A DNA stretch of 64,000 bases from Leclercia sp. AS011 (GCF_037152535.1 NZ_JBBCMA010000001.1:1302001-1366000), one strand, 5' to 3'. Positions 44,473 to 54,296 are shown, counted from the first letter of the stretch. Numbers and translations: made by a program. Notes: generated by a model not told the origin, from the sequence alone.

Positions 44473-46263
44473 TCAGGCGATCCATGCCCGCCAGCCGCCA
44501 TACGATGTGATATCACGAGCCCCCTGCAACCCATACTCCTCGCAGATAAACCCCGTTAACCAGCGCCCGTCCTCCAGCTCAACTTTGCCCAGCCCCAGCG
44601 GTGCCGGGATCCCGGCGAGAAACGATCCCACTTCGGTGTGGGGCAACTCCCACACCTCAACGGCGATGGCCGCCCCCTGTTCGCGGTCGCGCACCATGCC
44701 GGGGCGTTTCCCGTCGGCCAGAGCATAGAGCCGGTAGTGCGGCGCGCTGCGGGTGGTCTCGCGGAGGGTGGCCCCGCGCTGGCGCAGCTGGTGGTTCAGC
44801 GCCAGGCCGTCGAGATGCGCCCCGCAGACCACCACCGACAGGCGATCGTGCGTGGCGACGGCGGCGGGCTCATCGGTCTGAATCTGCCGACCGCCCGGCA
44901 GGGCTAGCTGCTGGTGACGTTGTAACGCCCCGGCAAGGCTGAGCAGATACTGATCGGTGAAGGCCCGGCCAAACAGCGTCACCCCTGACGGCAGGCCATT
45001 GGCCATGAAGCCCGCAGGCACCGCCACGGCGGCATAGTCCAGCAGGTTCATAAAGTTGGTATAAACGCCCAGCTCGGAATTGCGCTTTACCGGCTCCTCC
45101 GCCAGCTCGGCCAGGGTCACCGGGCGCGGATAGGTCGGGGTTAACACGCAGTCCAGATCGGCCATGATCCCGTCGCACAGGGTTTTGAAATGCTGGAGTT
45201 TGTACTGGGCATCAAAGGCCGCCACCGCGTCGAAGCCGGGGGCTTTGCGCAGCACGTCGCGGATCACCGGCAGCACCGCCTCCGGCTGCTGCTCGATCAG
45301 TTTCCCGGCAAGGTGATAACGCTCCGCCACCCAGGGGCCGTCGTACAGCAGCGTCGCCGCCGCGAAAAACGGGGCGAAGTCGAGGGGCACCGGGATGCCG
45401 CCGAGGGCTATTAAGCGGTTTTTCGCAGCGTGATAAAGCGCCTCGATCTCCTCGCAGCCAAGAAACTCCAGCCGGTCCGGCACGCCAAAACGAAAACCTT
45501 TTTCTGGAACGCCGAACGCCTGTGCCCCGTTCCAGGCCGGATTGGCGCGGCTGTAGTCGTCGCGCGGATCTTTCACCGCCGTCAGGGCCAGCAGCTGGCT
45601 GGCCTCGGCGGCGGTGGCGGTAAAGAAGGTCACGCAGTCAAGGGTACGACAGGCCGGTACCACCCCGCCGGTGGAAATAAGCCCTTTGGTCGCTTTCAGC
45701 CCGACCAGGTTATTGAGCGATGCCGGTACCCGCCCGCTTCCGGCGGTGTCGGTGCCGAGGGCAAAGCTGGCGAGCCCCAGCGCCACGGCCAGGGACGAGC
45801 CGGAGCTGGATCCCCCTGCCGGGTAGTCGGCGTTAACGCTGTTGCGGCAAATACCCCAGGGCGAGCGGGTGCCGTTCAGGCCGGTGGCGAACTGGTCAAG
45901 ATTGGTTTTCCCGAGCGGGATCGCCCCCAGCGCAATCAGCTGGGCCACAATCGTCGCGTCCTGCTCCGCCAGGTAAGCAAACGCCGGACAGGCGGCGGTG
46001 GTGACAATCCCCGCCAGATCGATGTTGTCCTTAATGGCGAAAGGCACACCGTAGAGCGGCAGGGTCTGCGGCGACGCGTTGTCCAGCGAAGCAAGGTACG
46101 GCTCAAGCTCCTCTGGGGTGAGGAGATGAATAAAGGCATTGAACTCAGGGTTCAGCGCCAGCGCCCGCTCGCGCAGGGTAGCAATCACCTCCCGCGGCGT
46201 GAAGCGGCCCTCGCGGTAGGCCTGTGCCAGTACGTCGAGACGTAAATCAAAAGGATGCATCAT
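44473..46263 (-). CDS. atzF: allophanate hydrolase
   Basis: A 596-residue enzyme: N-terminal amidase-signature domain with GGSSSGSSLAVALGLASFALGTDTAGSGRVPASLNN (Ser-cisSer-Lys triad region) and a C-terminal AtzF-type domain (about 460-596) that completes hydrolysis. It converts allophanate to 2 NH3 and 2 CO2. Two overlapping ATG codons exist at 46263 and 46260; either overlaps the carboxylase stop. Last gene of the guanidine operon. Commonly annotated as the urea amidolyase component, but the riboswitch argues for guanidine. Confidence 0.92.
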   Translation of the reverse strand: MMHPFDLRLDVLAQAYREGRFTPREVIATLRERALALNPEFNAFIHLLTPEELEPYLASLDNASPQTLPLYGVPFAIKDNIDLAGIVTTAACPAFAYLAEQDATIVAQLIALGAIPLGKTNLDQFATGLNGTRSPWGICRNSVNADYPAGGSSSGSSLAVALGLASFALGTDTAGSGRVPASLNNLVGLKATKGLISTGGVVPACRTLDCVTFFTATAAEASQLLALTAVKDPRDDYSRANPAWNGAQAFGVPEKGFRFGVPDRLEFLGCEEIEALYHAAKNRLIALGGIPVPLDFAPFFAAATLLYDGPWVAERYHLAGKLIEQQPEAVLPVIRDVLRKAPGFDAVAAFDAQYKLQHFKTLCDGIMADLDCVLTPTYPRPVTLAELAEEPVKRNSELGVYTNFMNLLDYAAVAVPAGFMANGLPSGVTLFGRAFTDQYLLSLAGALQRHQQLALPGGRQIQTDEPAAVATHDRLSVVVCGAHLDGLALNHQLRQRGATLRETTRSAPHYRLYALADGKRPGMVRDREQGAAIAVEVWELPHTEVGSFLAGIPAPLGLGKVELEDGRWLTGFICEEYGLQGARDITSYGGWRAWIA

Positions 46264-49200
46264 GCTGTTTTCTCCAGAACCACCACACACTGACCCGCCC
46301 GTACCGGGGAGCCCGGCTGGACGCGCACCTGGCTGACCACCCCGTCCTGCGAGGCCACCAGCGGGATCTCCATCTTCATCGACTCCAGCACCACCAGCAC
46401 ATCGCCCTCGCGGACTTGCTGACCGGGCTCAACGCTCACCTGCCACAGATTGCCGGAGACCGGGCTGTCGATGCCTGCCTGTCCCGGCTGGAGCGGAGCG
46501 TCTTCGCCCTCCTCCGCCAGCACGTCGCTGCTGTCGAAATGCGCCTGACCGTTGGCGATCCAGCGCTCACGCTCGGCGTTAAACGCCCCCTGCTGATGGG
46601 TGCGAAACGCTTCAATGCCCTGGGCTTCGTCAGCCAGAAACTGCTGATACTCTGCCAGCTTCAGGGTGGTGTGCTCGATGCGCAGCGGATAACGCCCCAG
46701 CGGGAAATCGCGACGGATGGTGATCAGCTCCCCGGCAGAGACCGGATAGAAGCGGATCTGGTCGAAAAAGCGCAGCAGCCACGGCTTACCGCCGAAATCC
46801 TCTACCGCGTGATAGCGGCTCCACATCTGCAATGTGCGCCCGACAAACTGATATCCGCCCGGCCCCTCCATGCCGTAGACGCACAGATAGGCCCCGCCGA
46901 TCCCCACCGAGTTCTCTGCCGTCCAGGTACGCGCCGGGTTGTACTTGGTAGTGACCAGCCGGTGGCGCGGATCCAGCGGCGTCGCCACCGGCGCGCCGAG
47001 ATAAACATCCCCGAGCCCCATCACCAGATAGCTGGCGTCGAATACCGTTTTGTAGACCTCGTCGACGTTCGCCAGGTCGTTAATGCGGCGGATAAATTCA
47101 AGGTTGCTCGGACACCAGGGGGCGTCCCGACGCACGGTGGTCATGTATTTGTCGATGGCTTTCTGGCAGGCCGGATCGTCCCAGGAGAGCGGCAGCCAGA
47201 CCACGCGCGACGGGACCTCCAGCGAATCCTGCTCGCAAACGCTCTGCCACAGCCCGGCGATGACCTCCAGCAGCGCGGTCAGGTTCAGCGCCTCCGGCTG
47301 GTAGTGAATTTGCAGGGAGCGGATCCCCGGGGTCAGGTCAATCACGCCGCTTAACGCCTTTGCTTCCAGCGTCTGCATCAGGGCGTGAGCGCGAAAACGC
47401 AGGACCAGATCCAGCTCCGGATCGCCAATCTCCAGCAGCAGGTGGGTATCGCCGGAGAGACGCGCCACCAGCCGTTTATCGGCCTGCCCCTGCTCCAGCA
47501 CCACCGGCGAGGCGATCTCGGCTGGCTGCCAGTCCAGGTTCTGCGGATGCAGGCTGTGGATCTGCGCCTCCTGCGCCTGGGCCAGACGGCGGGCGGTGGC
47601 AATGTCGACAGGCACAAAGCGCACTTTATCCCCGGCTTTCAGCTGCCCGACCGCGTGCAGATCGGCTTCGATGATAGTGACCGGACAGACGAACCCGCCC
47701 AGGCTGGGGCCATCCGGGCCGAGGATCACCGGCATGTCGCCGGTAAAATCCACCGCGCCAATGGCATAGGGGTTGTCATGGATGTTTGACGGGTGCAGCC
47801 CCGCCTCGCCGCCGCTGTCGCGCACCCACTCGGGTTTGGGCCCGATCAGGCGCACGCCGGTGCGGCTGGAGTTGAAATGCACTTCCCAGGCGGTGGCAAA
47901 AAAGGTCTGCATGTATTCCGGGGTGAAATACTCCGGCGCGCCGTGCGGGCCGTAGATCACCCGCAGCTCGCGCACCGCCGCCAGCGTGGTACGCAAGGCC
48001 TGGGGCAGCGCCTGCTCCGGGCTGGGCGCGGTTAATGGCGAGATGTGCAGCACGTCGCCGGTACGCAGGGCGCGTCCGGCGTGGCCACCAAACTGCCCGA
48101 GGGTAAAGGTGCTTTTGCTGCCGAGGTAATCCGGGACGTTAAATCCGCCCTTCAGGCACAGATAGCTGCGCACGCCGTCGCCGGTGATATCTCCCATCCG
48201 CAGCGTCATGCCGCTGTAGACCCTAAAGACCCGATTGTTCTCCAGCGGCTCGCCGTCCAGGGTCAGGGCGATCTCCGCCCCGGTCACCACCAGCTGGGCA
48301 TCGCAGTTGAATTTCAGCGTCGGCCCGATGAGGGTGATCTCCAGCGCGGCGGCGCGGTCGTCGTTGCCCAACAGGCGGTTGCCGAGACGCAGCGCCCGGC
48401 TGTCCATCGGCCCGGATGGCGGCACCCCCACGGCCCAGTAGCCGGTGCGCCCTGGGTAGTCCTGCACCGTGGTTTGCGTGCCGGGGCTGAGCACCTCCAG
48501 GGTATGAGCCTGGTAGCGCAGCCCTTCCAGACAGCGGGTCCAGGGCTCGCCGCTGGCGAACGGGGTAAAGGTTAAAATCTGCTGTAAATAGCTGCGGTTG
48601 GTCTCCACGCCGTACAGGCGGGTATCACCCAGGGCGCTATGCAGGGCGGCAATGGCCGCGTCCCGGGTGGGCTGCCAGGCGATGATTTTTGCCAGCATGG
48701 GATCGAAAAATGGCGGCACGTCGCAGCCGGACTCGACCCAGGTGTCGATGCGCAGGTTGCGGCGGTCATCCGCCGGGAACACCACCTCGGTGAGCAGGCC
48801 GGGCGAAGGCTGGAACTGACGGCCCGGATCTTCCGCATACACCCGCGCCTGAATGGCGTGCCCGTCCGGTTTCAGGCCAGCGTGCAGCTCAGCCAGCGGA
48901 GGCAGGGTTGCGGCCGCCAGCGCGATCATCCAGCGCACCAGGTCCACGCCCCACACCTGCTCGGTGACGCCGTGCTCCACCTGCAGACGGGTATTTACCT
49001 CGAGGAAGTAGAACCGGGCGGCGTCGCTGTCGTAGACAAACTCCACGGTGCCTGCGCTGCGGTAGTTGACCGCTTTACCCAGTTTAATTGCCGCCGCACA
49101 GAGCGCGTCCGCCATCCCGTCCGGCAGGTTCGGCGCGGGGGTCTCTTCCAGCACCTTCTGGTTACGGCGCTGCACCGAGCAGTCACGCACGCCGAGGGCA

Positions 49201-49862
49201 ATTACCTCTCCTTTGCCGTCGCCAAACAGCTGGACTTCGAGATGACGCGCCCGCTCGATGTACTTCTCAATAAACACGCCCGCATCGCTGAAATTGTTTT
49301 TCCCCAGCCGCACCACCGCGTCGAAGGCATCATCGAGTTCCGCTGCGGTATAACAGACGCGCATACCGATCCCACCCCCGCCCGCGGTGCTTTTCAGCAT
49401 CACCGGGTAGCCGACCTGTTCCGCCGCCTTGAGTGCCTCGTTCACGTCCGCCAGCAGGTCGGTGCCCTCCAGCATCGGCACGCCGTGCGCTTTCGCCAGT
49501 GCCCGGGCGGTGTGCTTCAGGCCAAACAGACGCAGCTGCTCCGGCGTGGGGCCGACGAAGGCGATCCCCGCGGCCTCGCAGGCTTCGGCAAAGGCGGCGT
49601 TCTCCGAGAGAAAACCGTAGCCGGGGTGGATGGCCTGAGCGCCGCTGGCTTTGGCGGCGGCGATGATTTTGTCGCTGACCAGATAGGTGTTCGCCGCCGG
49701 GCCGTCGCCCAGGCTCAGGGCCTCGTCGGCCTCGCGCAGATGCAGGCTGCTGATATCCGCCTCGGAATAGACCGCCACGCCGCTAATGTTCATGGCGCGC
49801 AGCGTGCGCAGGATGCGGCAGGCAATCGCCCCGCGGTTGGCAATCAGGAGTTTCGTCAACAT
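46260..49862 (-). CDS. guanidine carboxylase (urea carboxylase family, biotin-dependent)
   Basis: A 1200-residue single-chain carboxylase. It comprises a biotin carboxylase domain (1-450; MLTKLLIANRGAIACRILRTL, GGGGIGMRVC ATP loop, FLEVNTRLQVEHGVTE), a carboxyltransferase made of KipI/KipA-like halves (about 460-1080), and a C-terminal biotin carrier with ESMKME, whose Lys is biotinylated. Urea and guanidine carboxylases share this layout. Here the guanidine-I riboswitch and the two deiminase-type genes upstream favour guanidine as substrate, giving carboxyguanidine with ATP and bicarbonate. I have not mapped the residue that separates the two specificities. Confidence 0.9.
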   Translation of the reverse strand: MLTKLLIANRGAIACRILRTLRAMNISGVAVYSEADISSLHLREADEALSLGDGPAANTYLVSDKIIAAAKASGAQAIHPGYGFLSENAAFAEACEAAGIAFVGPTPEQLRLFGLKHTARALAKAHGVPMLEGTDLLADVNEALKAAEQVGYPVMLKSTAGGGGIGMRVCYTAAELDDAFDAVVRLGKNNFSDAGVFIEKYIERARHLEVQLFGDGKGEVIALGVRDCSVQRRNQKVLEETPAPNLPDGMADALCAAAIKLGKAVNYRSAGTVEFVYDSDAARFYFLEVNTRLQVEHGVTEQVWGVDLVRWMIALAAATLPPLAELHAGLKPDGHAIQARVYAEDPGRQFQPSPGLLTEVVFPADDRRNLRIDTWVESGCDVPPFFDPMLAKIIAWQPTRDAAIAALHSALGDTRLYGVETNRSYLQQILTFTPFASGEPWTRCLEGLRYQAHTLEVLSPGTQTTVQDYPGRTGYWAVGVPPSGPMDSRALRLGNRLLGNDDRAAALEITLIGPTLKFNCDAQLVVTGAEIALTLDGEPLENNRVFRVYSGMTLRMGDITGDGVRSYLCLKGGFNVPDYLGSKSTFTLGQFGGHAGRALRTGDVLHISPLTAPSPEQALPQALRTTLAAVRELRVIYGPHGAPEYFTPEYMQTFFATAWEVHFNSSRTGVRLIGPKPEWVRDSGGEAGLHPSNIHDNPYAIGAVDFTGDMPVILGPDGPSLGGFVCPVTIIEADLHAVGQLKAGDKVRFVPVDIATARRLAQAQEAQIHSLHPQNLDWQPAEIASPVVLEQGQADKRLVARLSGDTHLLLEIGDPELDLVLRFRAHALMQTLEAKALSGVIDLTPGIRSLQIHYQPEALNLTALLEVIAGLWQSVCEQDSLEVPSRVVWLPLSWDDPACQKAIDKYMTTVRRDAPWCPSNLEFIRRINDLANVDEVYKTVFDASYLVMGLGDVYLGAPVATPLDPRHRLVTTKYNPARTWTAENSVGIGGAYLCVYGMEGPGGYQFVGRTLQMWSRYHAVEDFGGKPWLLRFFDQIRFYPVSAGELITIRRDFPLGRYPLRIEHTTLKLAEYQQFLADEAQGIEAFRTHQQGAFNAERERWIANGQAHFDSSDVLAEEGEDAPLQPGQAGIDSPVSGNLWQVSVEPGQQVREGDVLVVLESMKMEIPLVASQDGVVSQVRVQPGSPVRAGQCVVVLEKTA

Positions 49863-49879
49863 AGTTCAGACTCAATCGT

Positions 49880-49895
49880 GGCGGGTCGTCCCGCC
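49880..49895 (-). other. short hairpin in the carboxylase leader
   Basis: GGCGGG/CCCGCC with a 4-nt loop lies 18 bp upstream of the carboxylase ATG, in the 75-bp gap after the small ORF. The carboxylase lacks an obvious ribosome binding site of its own, so this stem may affect its translation. Confidence 0.35.
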
Positions 49896-49937
49896 GAAAA
49901 TTGGCTCACCGCATGGTCGTCCACGGGGAAAAAACGT

Positions 49938-50024
49938 TTACGGCAGGATCCGTCCGGCGCGCACTTCAAACAGGCGATAGAGCATCTGGCGCAGGCGCTG
50001 CCAGCGGTTTGGCGTCAGTTCCAT
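49938..50024 (-). CDS. putative 28-residue small protein between cgdB and the carboxylase gene
   Basis: ATG 50024 to TAA 49938 encodes 28 residues starting [18 protein letters not shown] and ending RILP. The chain is strongly basic with Arg/Leu/Trp on an amphipathic helix. GGAGG (50036-50032) lies exactly 7 bp before the ATG, and the ORF overlaps the end of cgdB by 10 bp, as coupled genes do. It is too short for most gene finders. No family is known to me; it could be a real microprotein or serve to couple translation into the carboxylase gene. Confidence 0.5.
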   Translation of the reverse strand: MELTPNRWQRLRQMLYRLFEVRAGRILP

Positions 50025-50647
50025 ACCAGCACCTCCGCAGGGGTCGGGTTCCAGCCGTTGCAGGGGTTGTTCAGCTGCGGGCAGTTGGAGATCAGCACGA
50101 TGACGTTGCACTCGGCGCGCAGTTCGACGTATTTGCCCGGCGCGGAGATGCCGTCGGCAAAGGTCAGCCCGCCCTCTGGCGTTACCGGCACGTTCATAAA
50201 GAAGTTGATGTTGGCCCCGATATCGCGCTTTTGCAGACGACCGTCGTGCAGACAGGCGCAGAGGAAGTTGTCCCGGCAGCTGTGCATATGGCGTTTGTCC
50301 AGGGCGTAGCGCACGGTGTTGCTCTCCTGGGCGCAGGCCCCACCGAGCGTGTCGTGCCGCCCGCAGGTGTCGGCCACGATGGTCAGCAGCGGGTTGCCGA
50401 GGTTGGAATACAGCACGCTGCCGCTGGTGAGATACGCCTTGTTCTGCCGGCGCAGGGTACGCTGGGCGTCGTAGCGCTCGCGCGGGTTATCGGCGCTGTA
50501 AAACAGCGTATCCACCGCCTGGTTGCCCTCCAGATCCAGCAGGCGCAGGGTCTGGCCCTTTTTCACTTCAAACAGATAAGGCTCGCCAGCCGGGATCACG
50601 TGGCGGAAGGTCGCCTCCTGGGGCTGTTTTTCGCGGACATTAGTCAT
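50015..50647 (-). CDS. cgdB: carboxyguanidine deiminase subunit (urea carboxylase-associated protein 2 type)
   Basis: A 210-residue DUF1989-type protein ([93 protein letters not shown]...). The family pairs with a second subunit to remove the imino group of carboxyguanidine, yielding allophanate and NH3. Conserved Cys/His (CGRHD, HSCRDNF) could bind metal. The A/B label follows gene order, not proof. It starts 11 bp after cgdA. Confidence 0.85.
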   Translation of the reverse strand: MTNVREKQPQEATFRHVIPAGEPYLFEVKKGQTLRLLDLEGNQAVDTLFYSADNPRERYDAQRTLRRQNKAYLTSGSVLYSNLGNPLLTIVADTCGRHDTLGGACAQESNTVRYALDKRHMHSCRDNFLCACLHDGRLQKRDIGANINFFMNVPVTPEGGLTFADGISAPGKYVELRAECNVIVLISNCPQLNNPCNGWNPTPAEVLVWN

Positions 50648-50658
50648 CTTGCGGCTCC

Positions 50659-51369
50659 TTACAGGGCGAAAAGTTGGGTGTTGGTCATGGCGCGGTCGTT
50701 TTCCGGGCGCGTGAGGAGTGCGTTAATGGCCCCCTTCTCGTCCTCCGCCTGCCGCCAGCTCAGCTGCACCGGGCGCGGGGCATACTCGGTGGAAGGATCC
50801 ATCGGATGTTGCAGAGCGGTCATCACCATCAGCACATCCATCGGGGCGTACAGCTCCACGTAGCTGCCGGGCCGGGAGTGGTCGCGGTGGAAGCTGAACT
50901 GGCCCTGGTCATCCACGGTCACTTTGCTGAAGAAGTTGACCACCATCAGCAGGTCTTCAAGGTTGAGATCCCATTTGCCCATCTCCACCAACAGGTTGTC
51001 GGTGCCGTTGCGGAAGAAGCCGTTGCGCAGCTCCTGATAGCGCCCCTGGCCGTATTTCTCCGTCACTTCGGCGGCGTTGAGCACGCCGCCAAAAGGATCG
51101 TGCCAGCCGCTGGTATCGGCGGTAATGCCCGCCAGCACCCGGCCCATATCGGAGTAAAAGCAGTGTCCGGCGGTGAGGCGCGCGGTGTGCTGGCCCTTGA
51201 GGGTGTCCGGCAGGTTCAGGCGCTCGCTCTTCTGGTGCGGGTTGAGCATCATCAGGCTGACGTTCGCCCCGCCCTCAAGGTCGGTCATGCGCAGGATCTG
51301 CCCGCGCTTGAGCACAAAGGAGAGGTGGCCGCCGCCCGGCAGGATCTCGTCACGTAAAGTCGTCGTCAT
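50659..51369 (-). CDS. cgdA: carboxyguanidine deiminase subunit (urea carboxylase-associated protein 1 type)
   Basis: A 236-residue DUF1989-type paralogue of the adjacent gene ([86 protein letters not shown]). The two form a heteromeric deiminase in guanidine degraders. Older annotation calls it urea amidolyase-associated. It lies 4 bp downstream of the ABC ATPase gene. The A/B label follows order. Confidence 0.85.
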   Translation of the reverse strand: MTTTLRDEILPGGGHLSFVLKRGQILRMTDLEGGANVSLMMLNPHQKSERLNLPDTLKGQHTARLTAGHCFYSDMGRVLAGITADTSGWHDPFGGVLNAAEVTEKYGQGRYQELRNGFFRNGTDNLLVEMGKWDLNLEDLLMVVNFFSKVTVDDQGQFSFHRDHSRPGSYVELYAPMDVLMVMTALQHPMDPSTEYAPRPVQLSWRQAEDEKGAINALLTRPENDRAMTNTQLFAL

Positions 51370-51373
51370 AGTG

Positions 51374-52150
51374 TTAACCCCTTAAGGCATAAACGTTGTC
51401 GGGAGCCAAACCGCTCAACGCCGAGAGCCGTGTCTCGTTGAGCGGAATGTCGTAGGTGATGCGCGCCCCGTAGGCGTTCGGGGCCTGCGGATCGAGGCGC
51501 ACCTTGTCGAACACCAGCAGGCGGGTGCCGAGGTTGAAGCCTTCGGAGAGATCGTGGGTGACCATAAACACCGTCATGCGGGTTTCGCCCCACAGCTGTA
51601 AGAGCAACGCGTGCATGTCTTTGCGGATACCAGGATCCAGCGCGCCAAAGGGTTCGTCCAGCAGCAGCACGCGGGGCTGCATGATAAAGGCCTGGGCGAT
51701 GGCGAGGCGCTGCTGCATGCCGCCGGAGAGCTGGGCGGGATATTTGTTCAACGCGTGGCCGAGACCGACCTTCTCCAGCATCTGTGCGGCCTGCTCACGG
51801 GCGGCGCGTTTTTTTGCCCCAAACAGGCGACCGAACAGCGGGGATTGCGGCAGTTCAAGGCCGATGGCCACGTTATCCAGCACGCTGAGGTGCGGAAAGA
51901 CCGAGTAGCGCTGGAACACCACGCCCCGACGGCTGTCCGGCTCGGCGGTGAGCGGTTTACCGTCGAGCGTGATGGAGCCGCGGCTCGGCGTCTCCTGCCC
52001 GAGCAGCAGGCGCAGAAAGGTCGATTTCCCGCAGCCGGACGCCCCGACCATCGAGCAGAACTCCCCCTCGTTGATCTGCAGATTCAGGCGCTCCAGCACC
52101 ACATGGTCGCCGTACTCCTGCCAGATATTGTTGATGGTGATAAAACTCAT
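51374..52150 (-). CDS. guanidine ABC transporter ATP-binding protein
   Basis: A 258-residue SsuB/TauB-type ATPase: Walker A GASGCGKST, Q-loop VVFQRYSVFPHLSV, signature LSGGMQQRL, Walker B VLLLDEPFGALD, switch His VTHDLSEG. The start at ATG 52150 (MSFITINN) overlaps the permease stop region. With the permease and binding protein it forms a nitrate/taurine-type importer; guanidine is the expected cargo from the operon's riboswitch. Confidence 0.9.
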   Translation of the reverse strand: MSFITINNIWQEYGDHVVLERLNLQINEGEFCSMVGASGCGKSTFLRLLLGQETPSRGSITLDGKPLTAEPDSRRGVVFQRYSVFPHLSVLDNVAIGLELPQSPLFGRLFGAKKRAAREQAAQMLEKVGLGHALNKYPAQLSGGMQQRLAIAQAFIMQPRVLLLDEPFGALDPGIRKDMHALLLQLWGETRMTVFMVTHDLSEGFNLGTRLLVFDKVRLDPQAPNAYGARITYDIPLNETRLSALSGLAPDNVYALRG

Positions 52151-52980
52151 CCTTTCCCTCCTTCTGCCCACGGGAAACAGGTTTTGTGCAGCTGGCGCAG
52201 GGCGAGATCCATCAGCCACGCCAGCAGGGTGATCCACAGGACATAGGGGATAATCACGTCCATCGCCATATAGCGGCGCACGAGGAAGATGCGGTAGCCC
52301 AGCCCGGCGGTCGAGGAGATGGCCTCCGCCGAGATGAGGAATAACCAGGCGGAACCCAGCAGCAGGCGCAGGGAGGTGAGCAGGCGCGACAGGAGCTGCG
52401 GCAGCACCACCCGCAGCACCAGCGTCCAGCTGTTGGCCCCCAGGGTCTGGGCCTTGATCAGGATCTCCGGCGGGATTTCGCAGGCGCGATGCTCCAGATC
52501 CCGGGCCAGCATCGGGGTGATGCCGATGACAATCAGCATGATTTTTGACAGTTCATCCAGCCCGAAGACGATAAACAGCACCGGTAAAATCGCCAGCGGC
52601 GGCACCATCGACAGCACCGTCATCAGCGGTGACAGCGATGCCCGCCACAGGGGGAACACCCCGGCGGTGACGCCGATGCACAGGCCGATCAGTGAGGCGA
52701 TCCCCAGCCCCACCAGCAGACGAGCCAGGCTCACCAGGGTATCGACCCAGAACAGGTACTCGCCGCTGCGTTTATCCGGGGTAAAGGCCATCCGCGAGAT
52801 CGCATCCAGCATCTGTTGCAGGCCGGGCAGCAGCTTGTCCTGAGGGTTGGCCTCAAGGCGCACCGCCGAGCCAAAAAAGTAGGTGGCCAGCAGCAGGACA
52901 AACGGCAGCATGACCAGCATCAGCCGCATGCCTGGGGTGGGATGGCGATTAATTTGGCGCATGGAGACTCCGTCACTCAT
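52147..52980 (-). CDS. guanidine ABC transporter permease
   Basis: A 277-residue SsuC-type permease with six TM segments and the EAA-like loop around RACEIPPEILIKAQTLGANSWTLVLRVVLPQLLSRL. ATG 52980 overlaps the binding-protein stop (ATGA). An in-frame GTG three bases earlier is possible. It couples to the ATPase gene by a 4-bp overlap. Confidence 0.9.
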   Translation of the reverse strand: MSDGVSMRQINRHPTPGMRLMLVMLPFVLLLATYFFGSAVRLEANPQDKLLPGLQQMLDAISRMAFTPDKRSGEYLFWVDTLVSLARLLVGLGIASLIGLCIGVTAGVFPLWRASLSPLMTVLSMVPPLAILPVLFIVFGLDELSKIMLIVIGITPMLARDLEHRACEIPPEILIKAQTLGANSWTLVLRVVLPQLLSRLLTSLRLLLGSAWLFLISAEAISSTAGLGYRIFLVRRYMAMDVIIPYVLWITLLAWLMDLALRQLHKTCFPWAEGGKG

Positions 52981-54038
52981 CACAGCTGGCCCGCGGCGGC
53001 CATTTTCACGAAGCTGTCGTCAAAGCGCAGTTTGACGTTGTTGGCATCGCCCCGGGTCAGGTTGCCCGGGAAGCTCATGCCGATAAAATCGGCGCTCTGG
53101 GCACCGTCGCCCAGCAGCCCCTTGTCGAAAGAGAAGGCCGCTACACGCTGCATGGTTTTCGCCAGATCCGCCGAGGTGACAAAGGCGATGTTGTCCTGCG
53201 GGGTGTAGAACAGGTGGGTGGTTTTCAGCTGCGCCTGATAGCCGGCGAGATCGGTCCCGGAGGCCGCCGCCATCGCATTCAGGGCGTTCGCATCCTGGGC
53301 TTTCATCAGCCCCATCATCTCGTACCACGCCCCGGTCAGCGCTTTGCCCAGCGCCGGGTTGTCCTTCAGGGTTTCGCTGTTGACCACCATCATGTCGATC
53401 AGCTCACCCGGCACCTGCGAGGAGCTGAACACCTCAGTGGTTTTCGGCGTGCCCTTGATGACCGACAGCTGCGGGTTCCAGGCCACGGCGGCCTGCACGT
53501 TTTGGGTGGCGAAGGCCGAGACGATATCCGCATCGGAGGTGTTGACCACGGTGACGTCTTTCTCCGCCAGCCCGGCTTTCTCCAGCCCGCGCACCAGCAG
53601 ATAGTGGGAGACGGACAGCTCCGGCAGATAGATCTTCATGCCTTTGAGGTCGGTCAGGGTTTTGCCCTCACCTTTCATCACCACGCCGTCGTTGCCCTCT
53701 GAGTAGCTGCCGAGGATCAGCGCCGTGGAGTCCACCCCGCCCGCCGCCGGAATGGTCAGCGCGTCCATGTTGGTCATGGTGCAGCCGTCGAACTGGCCGG
53801 CGGTGTACTGGTTGATGGATTCGATGTAGTCGTTGAGCTGGAGAACGTTGATTTTGATGCCGTACTTATCGGCCCATTTATCGATGATTTTGCTGGTGCT
53901 GATGGTGCCCCAGGGCATCCAGCCTGCGTAGATGGTCCAGCAGACGTTGAACTCTTTTTTGACGGCCGCAACGCCAGGAAGACTGACCAGCATCGCCAGC
54001 GACAGGATAAGAGAGCGGAGTAATGGCGTTTTCTTCAT
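52980..54038 (-). CDS. guanidine ABC transporter substrate-binding protein
   Basis: A 352-residue periplasmic protein of the NMT1/SsuA type: signal peptide (1-25, ending GVAAV), then FNVCWTIYAGWMPWGTISTSKIIDKWADKYGIKINVLQLNDYIESINQYTAGQFDGCTMTNMDAL. It binds substrate for the importer. First gene of the guanidine operon, directly after the riboswitch. The substrate is inferred from that riboswitch; relatives are annotated as urea or taurine binding. Confidence 0.88.
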   Translation of the reverse strand: MKKTPLLRSLILSLAMLVSLPGVAAVKKEFNVCWTIYAGWMPWGTISTSKIIDKWADKYGIKINVLQLNDYIESINQYTAGQFDGCTMTNMDALTIPAAGGVDSTALILGSYSEGNDGVVMKGEGKTLTDLKGMKIYLPELSVSHYLLVRGLEKAGLAEKDVTVVNTSDADIVSAFATQNVQAAVAWNPQLSVIKGTPKTTEVFSSSQVPGELIDMMVVNSETLKDNPALGKALTGAWYEMMGLMKAQDANALNAMAAASGTDLAGYQAQLKTTHLFYTPQDNIAFVTSADLAKTMQRVAAFSFDKGLLGDGAQSADFIGMSFPGNLTRGDANNVKLRFDDSFVKMAAAGQL

Positions 54039-54089
54039 GCTTGACCTCTGAGTGGCACAAAATAAGGGGGCAGCGCGACACCGTCTGGT

Positions 54090-54188
54090 GCTGCTGTCTC
54101 CCGGGCTTTTGTCCCGCCGTGTAACCTCTCAGAGGTCGCCAGCTCTTGGACCAGTCGTTCACCAAAGTGAACCGGAACCCTAGCCAGC
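54090..54188 (-). promoter_or_regulatory. guanidine-I (ykkC) riboswitch
   Basis: The minus strand shows the conserved ykkC blocks in order: GCTAGGGTTCCGG, then ACTGGTCCAAGAGCTGG, a GACCTCTGAGAGGTTA stem, and ACACGGCGGGACAAAAGC followed by CCGGGAGAC. Such RNAs bind guanidinium and switch genes on. Downstream, GCAGC...GCTGC pairing followed by CCCCCTTATTTT (about 54058-54094) could be the terminator. The aptamer begins about 34 nt after the predicted sigma-54 start and ends 58 bp before the binding-protein gene. Confidence 0.93.
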
Positions 54189-54230
54189 TATTTTCATGTT
54201 GTGTGGTGCTGCCCTTCGCTTGTGGTGGTT

Positions 54231-54245
54231 GCAAAGGGTGTGCCA
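54231..54245 (-). promoter_or_regulatory. sigma-54 promoter of the guanidine operon
   Basis: On the minus strand TGGCACACCCTTTGC (followed by A) is a perfect TGGCAC-N5-TTGCA -24/-12 element. The start would be near 54219. It is immediately upstream of the riboswitch in the same direction. Confidence 0.87.
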
Positions 54246-54296
54246 GGATATTTTAATGAGGTTTATTAGGGGGTTGTAGAATGGCGAGGGTTGGGT

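Noticed and set aside
46260..49862. Urea as the substrate of the carboxylase
   Set aside because: Possible for the family, but the guanidine-I riboswitch and deiminase-type genes make guanidine the better reading.
48639..50309. 556-codon plus-strand reading frame opposite the carboxylase and cgdB
   Set aside because: It spans two well-supported genes on the other strand and resembles no family.
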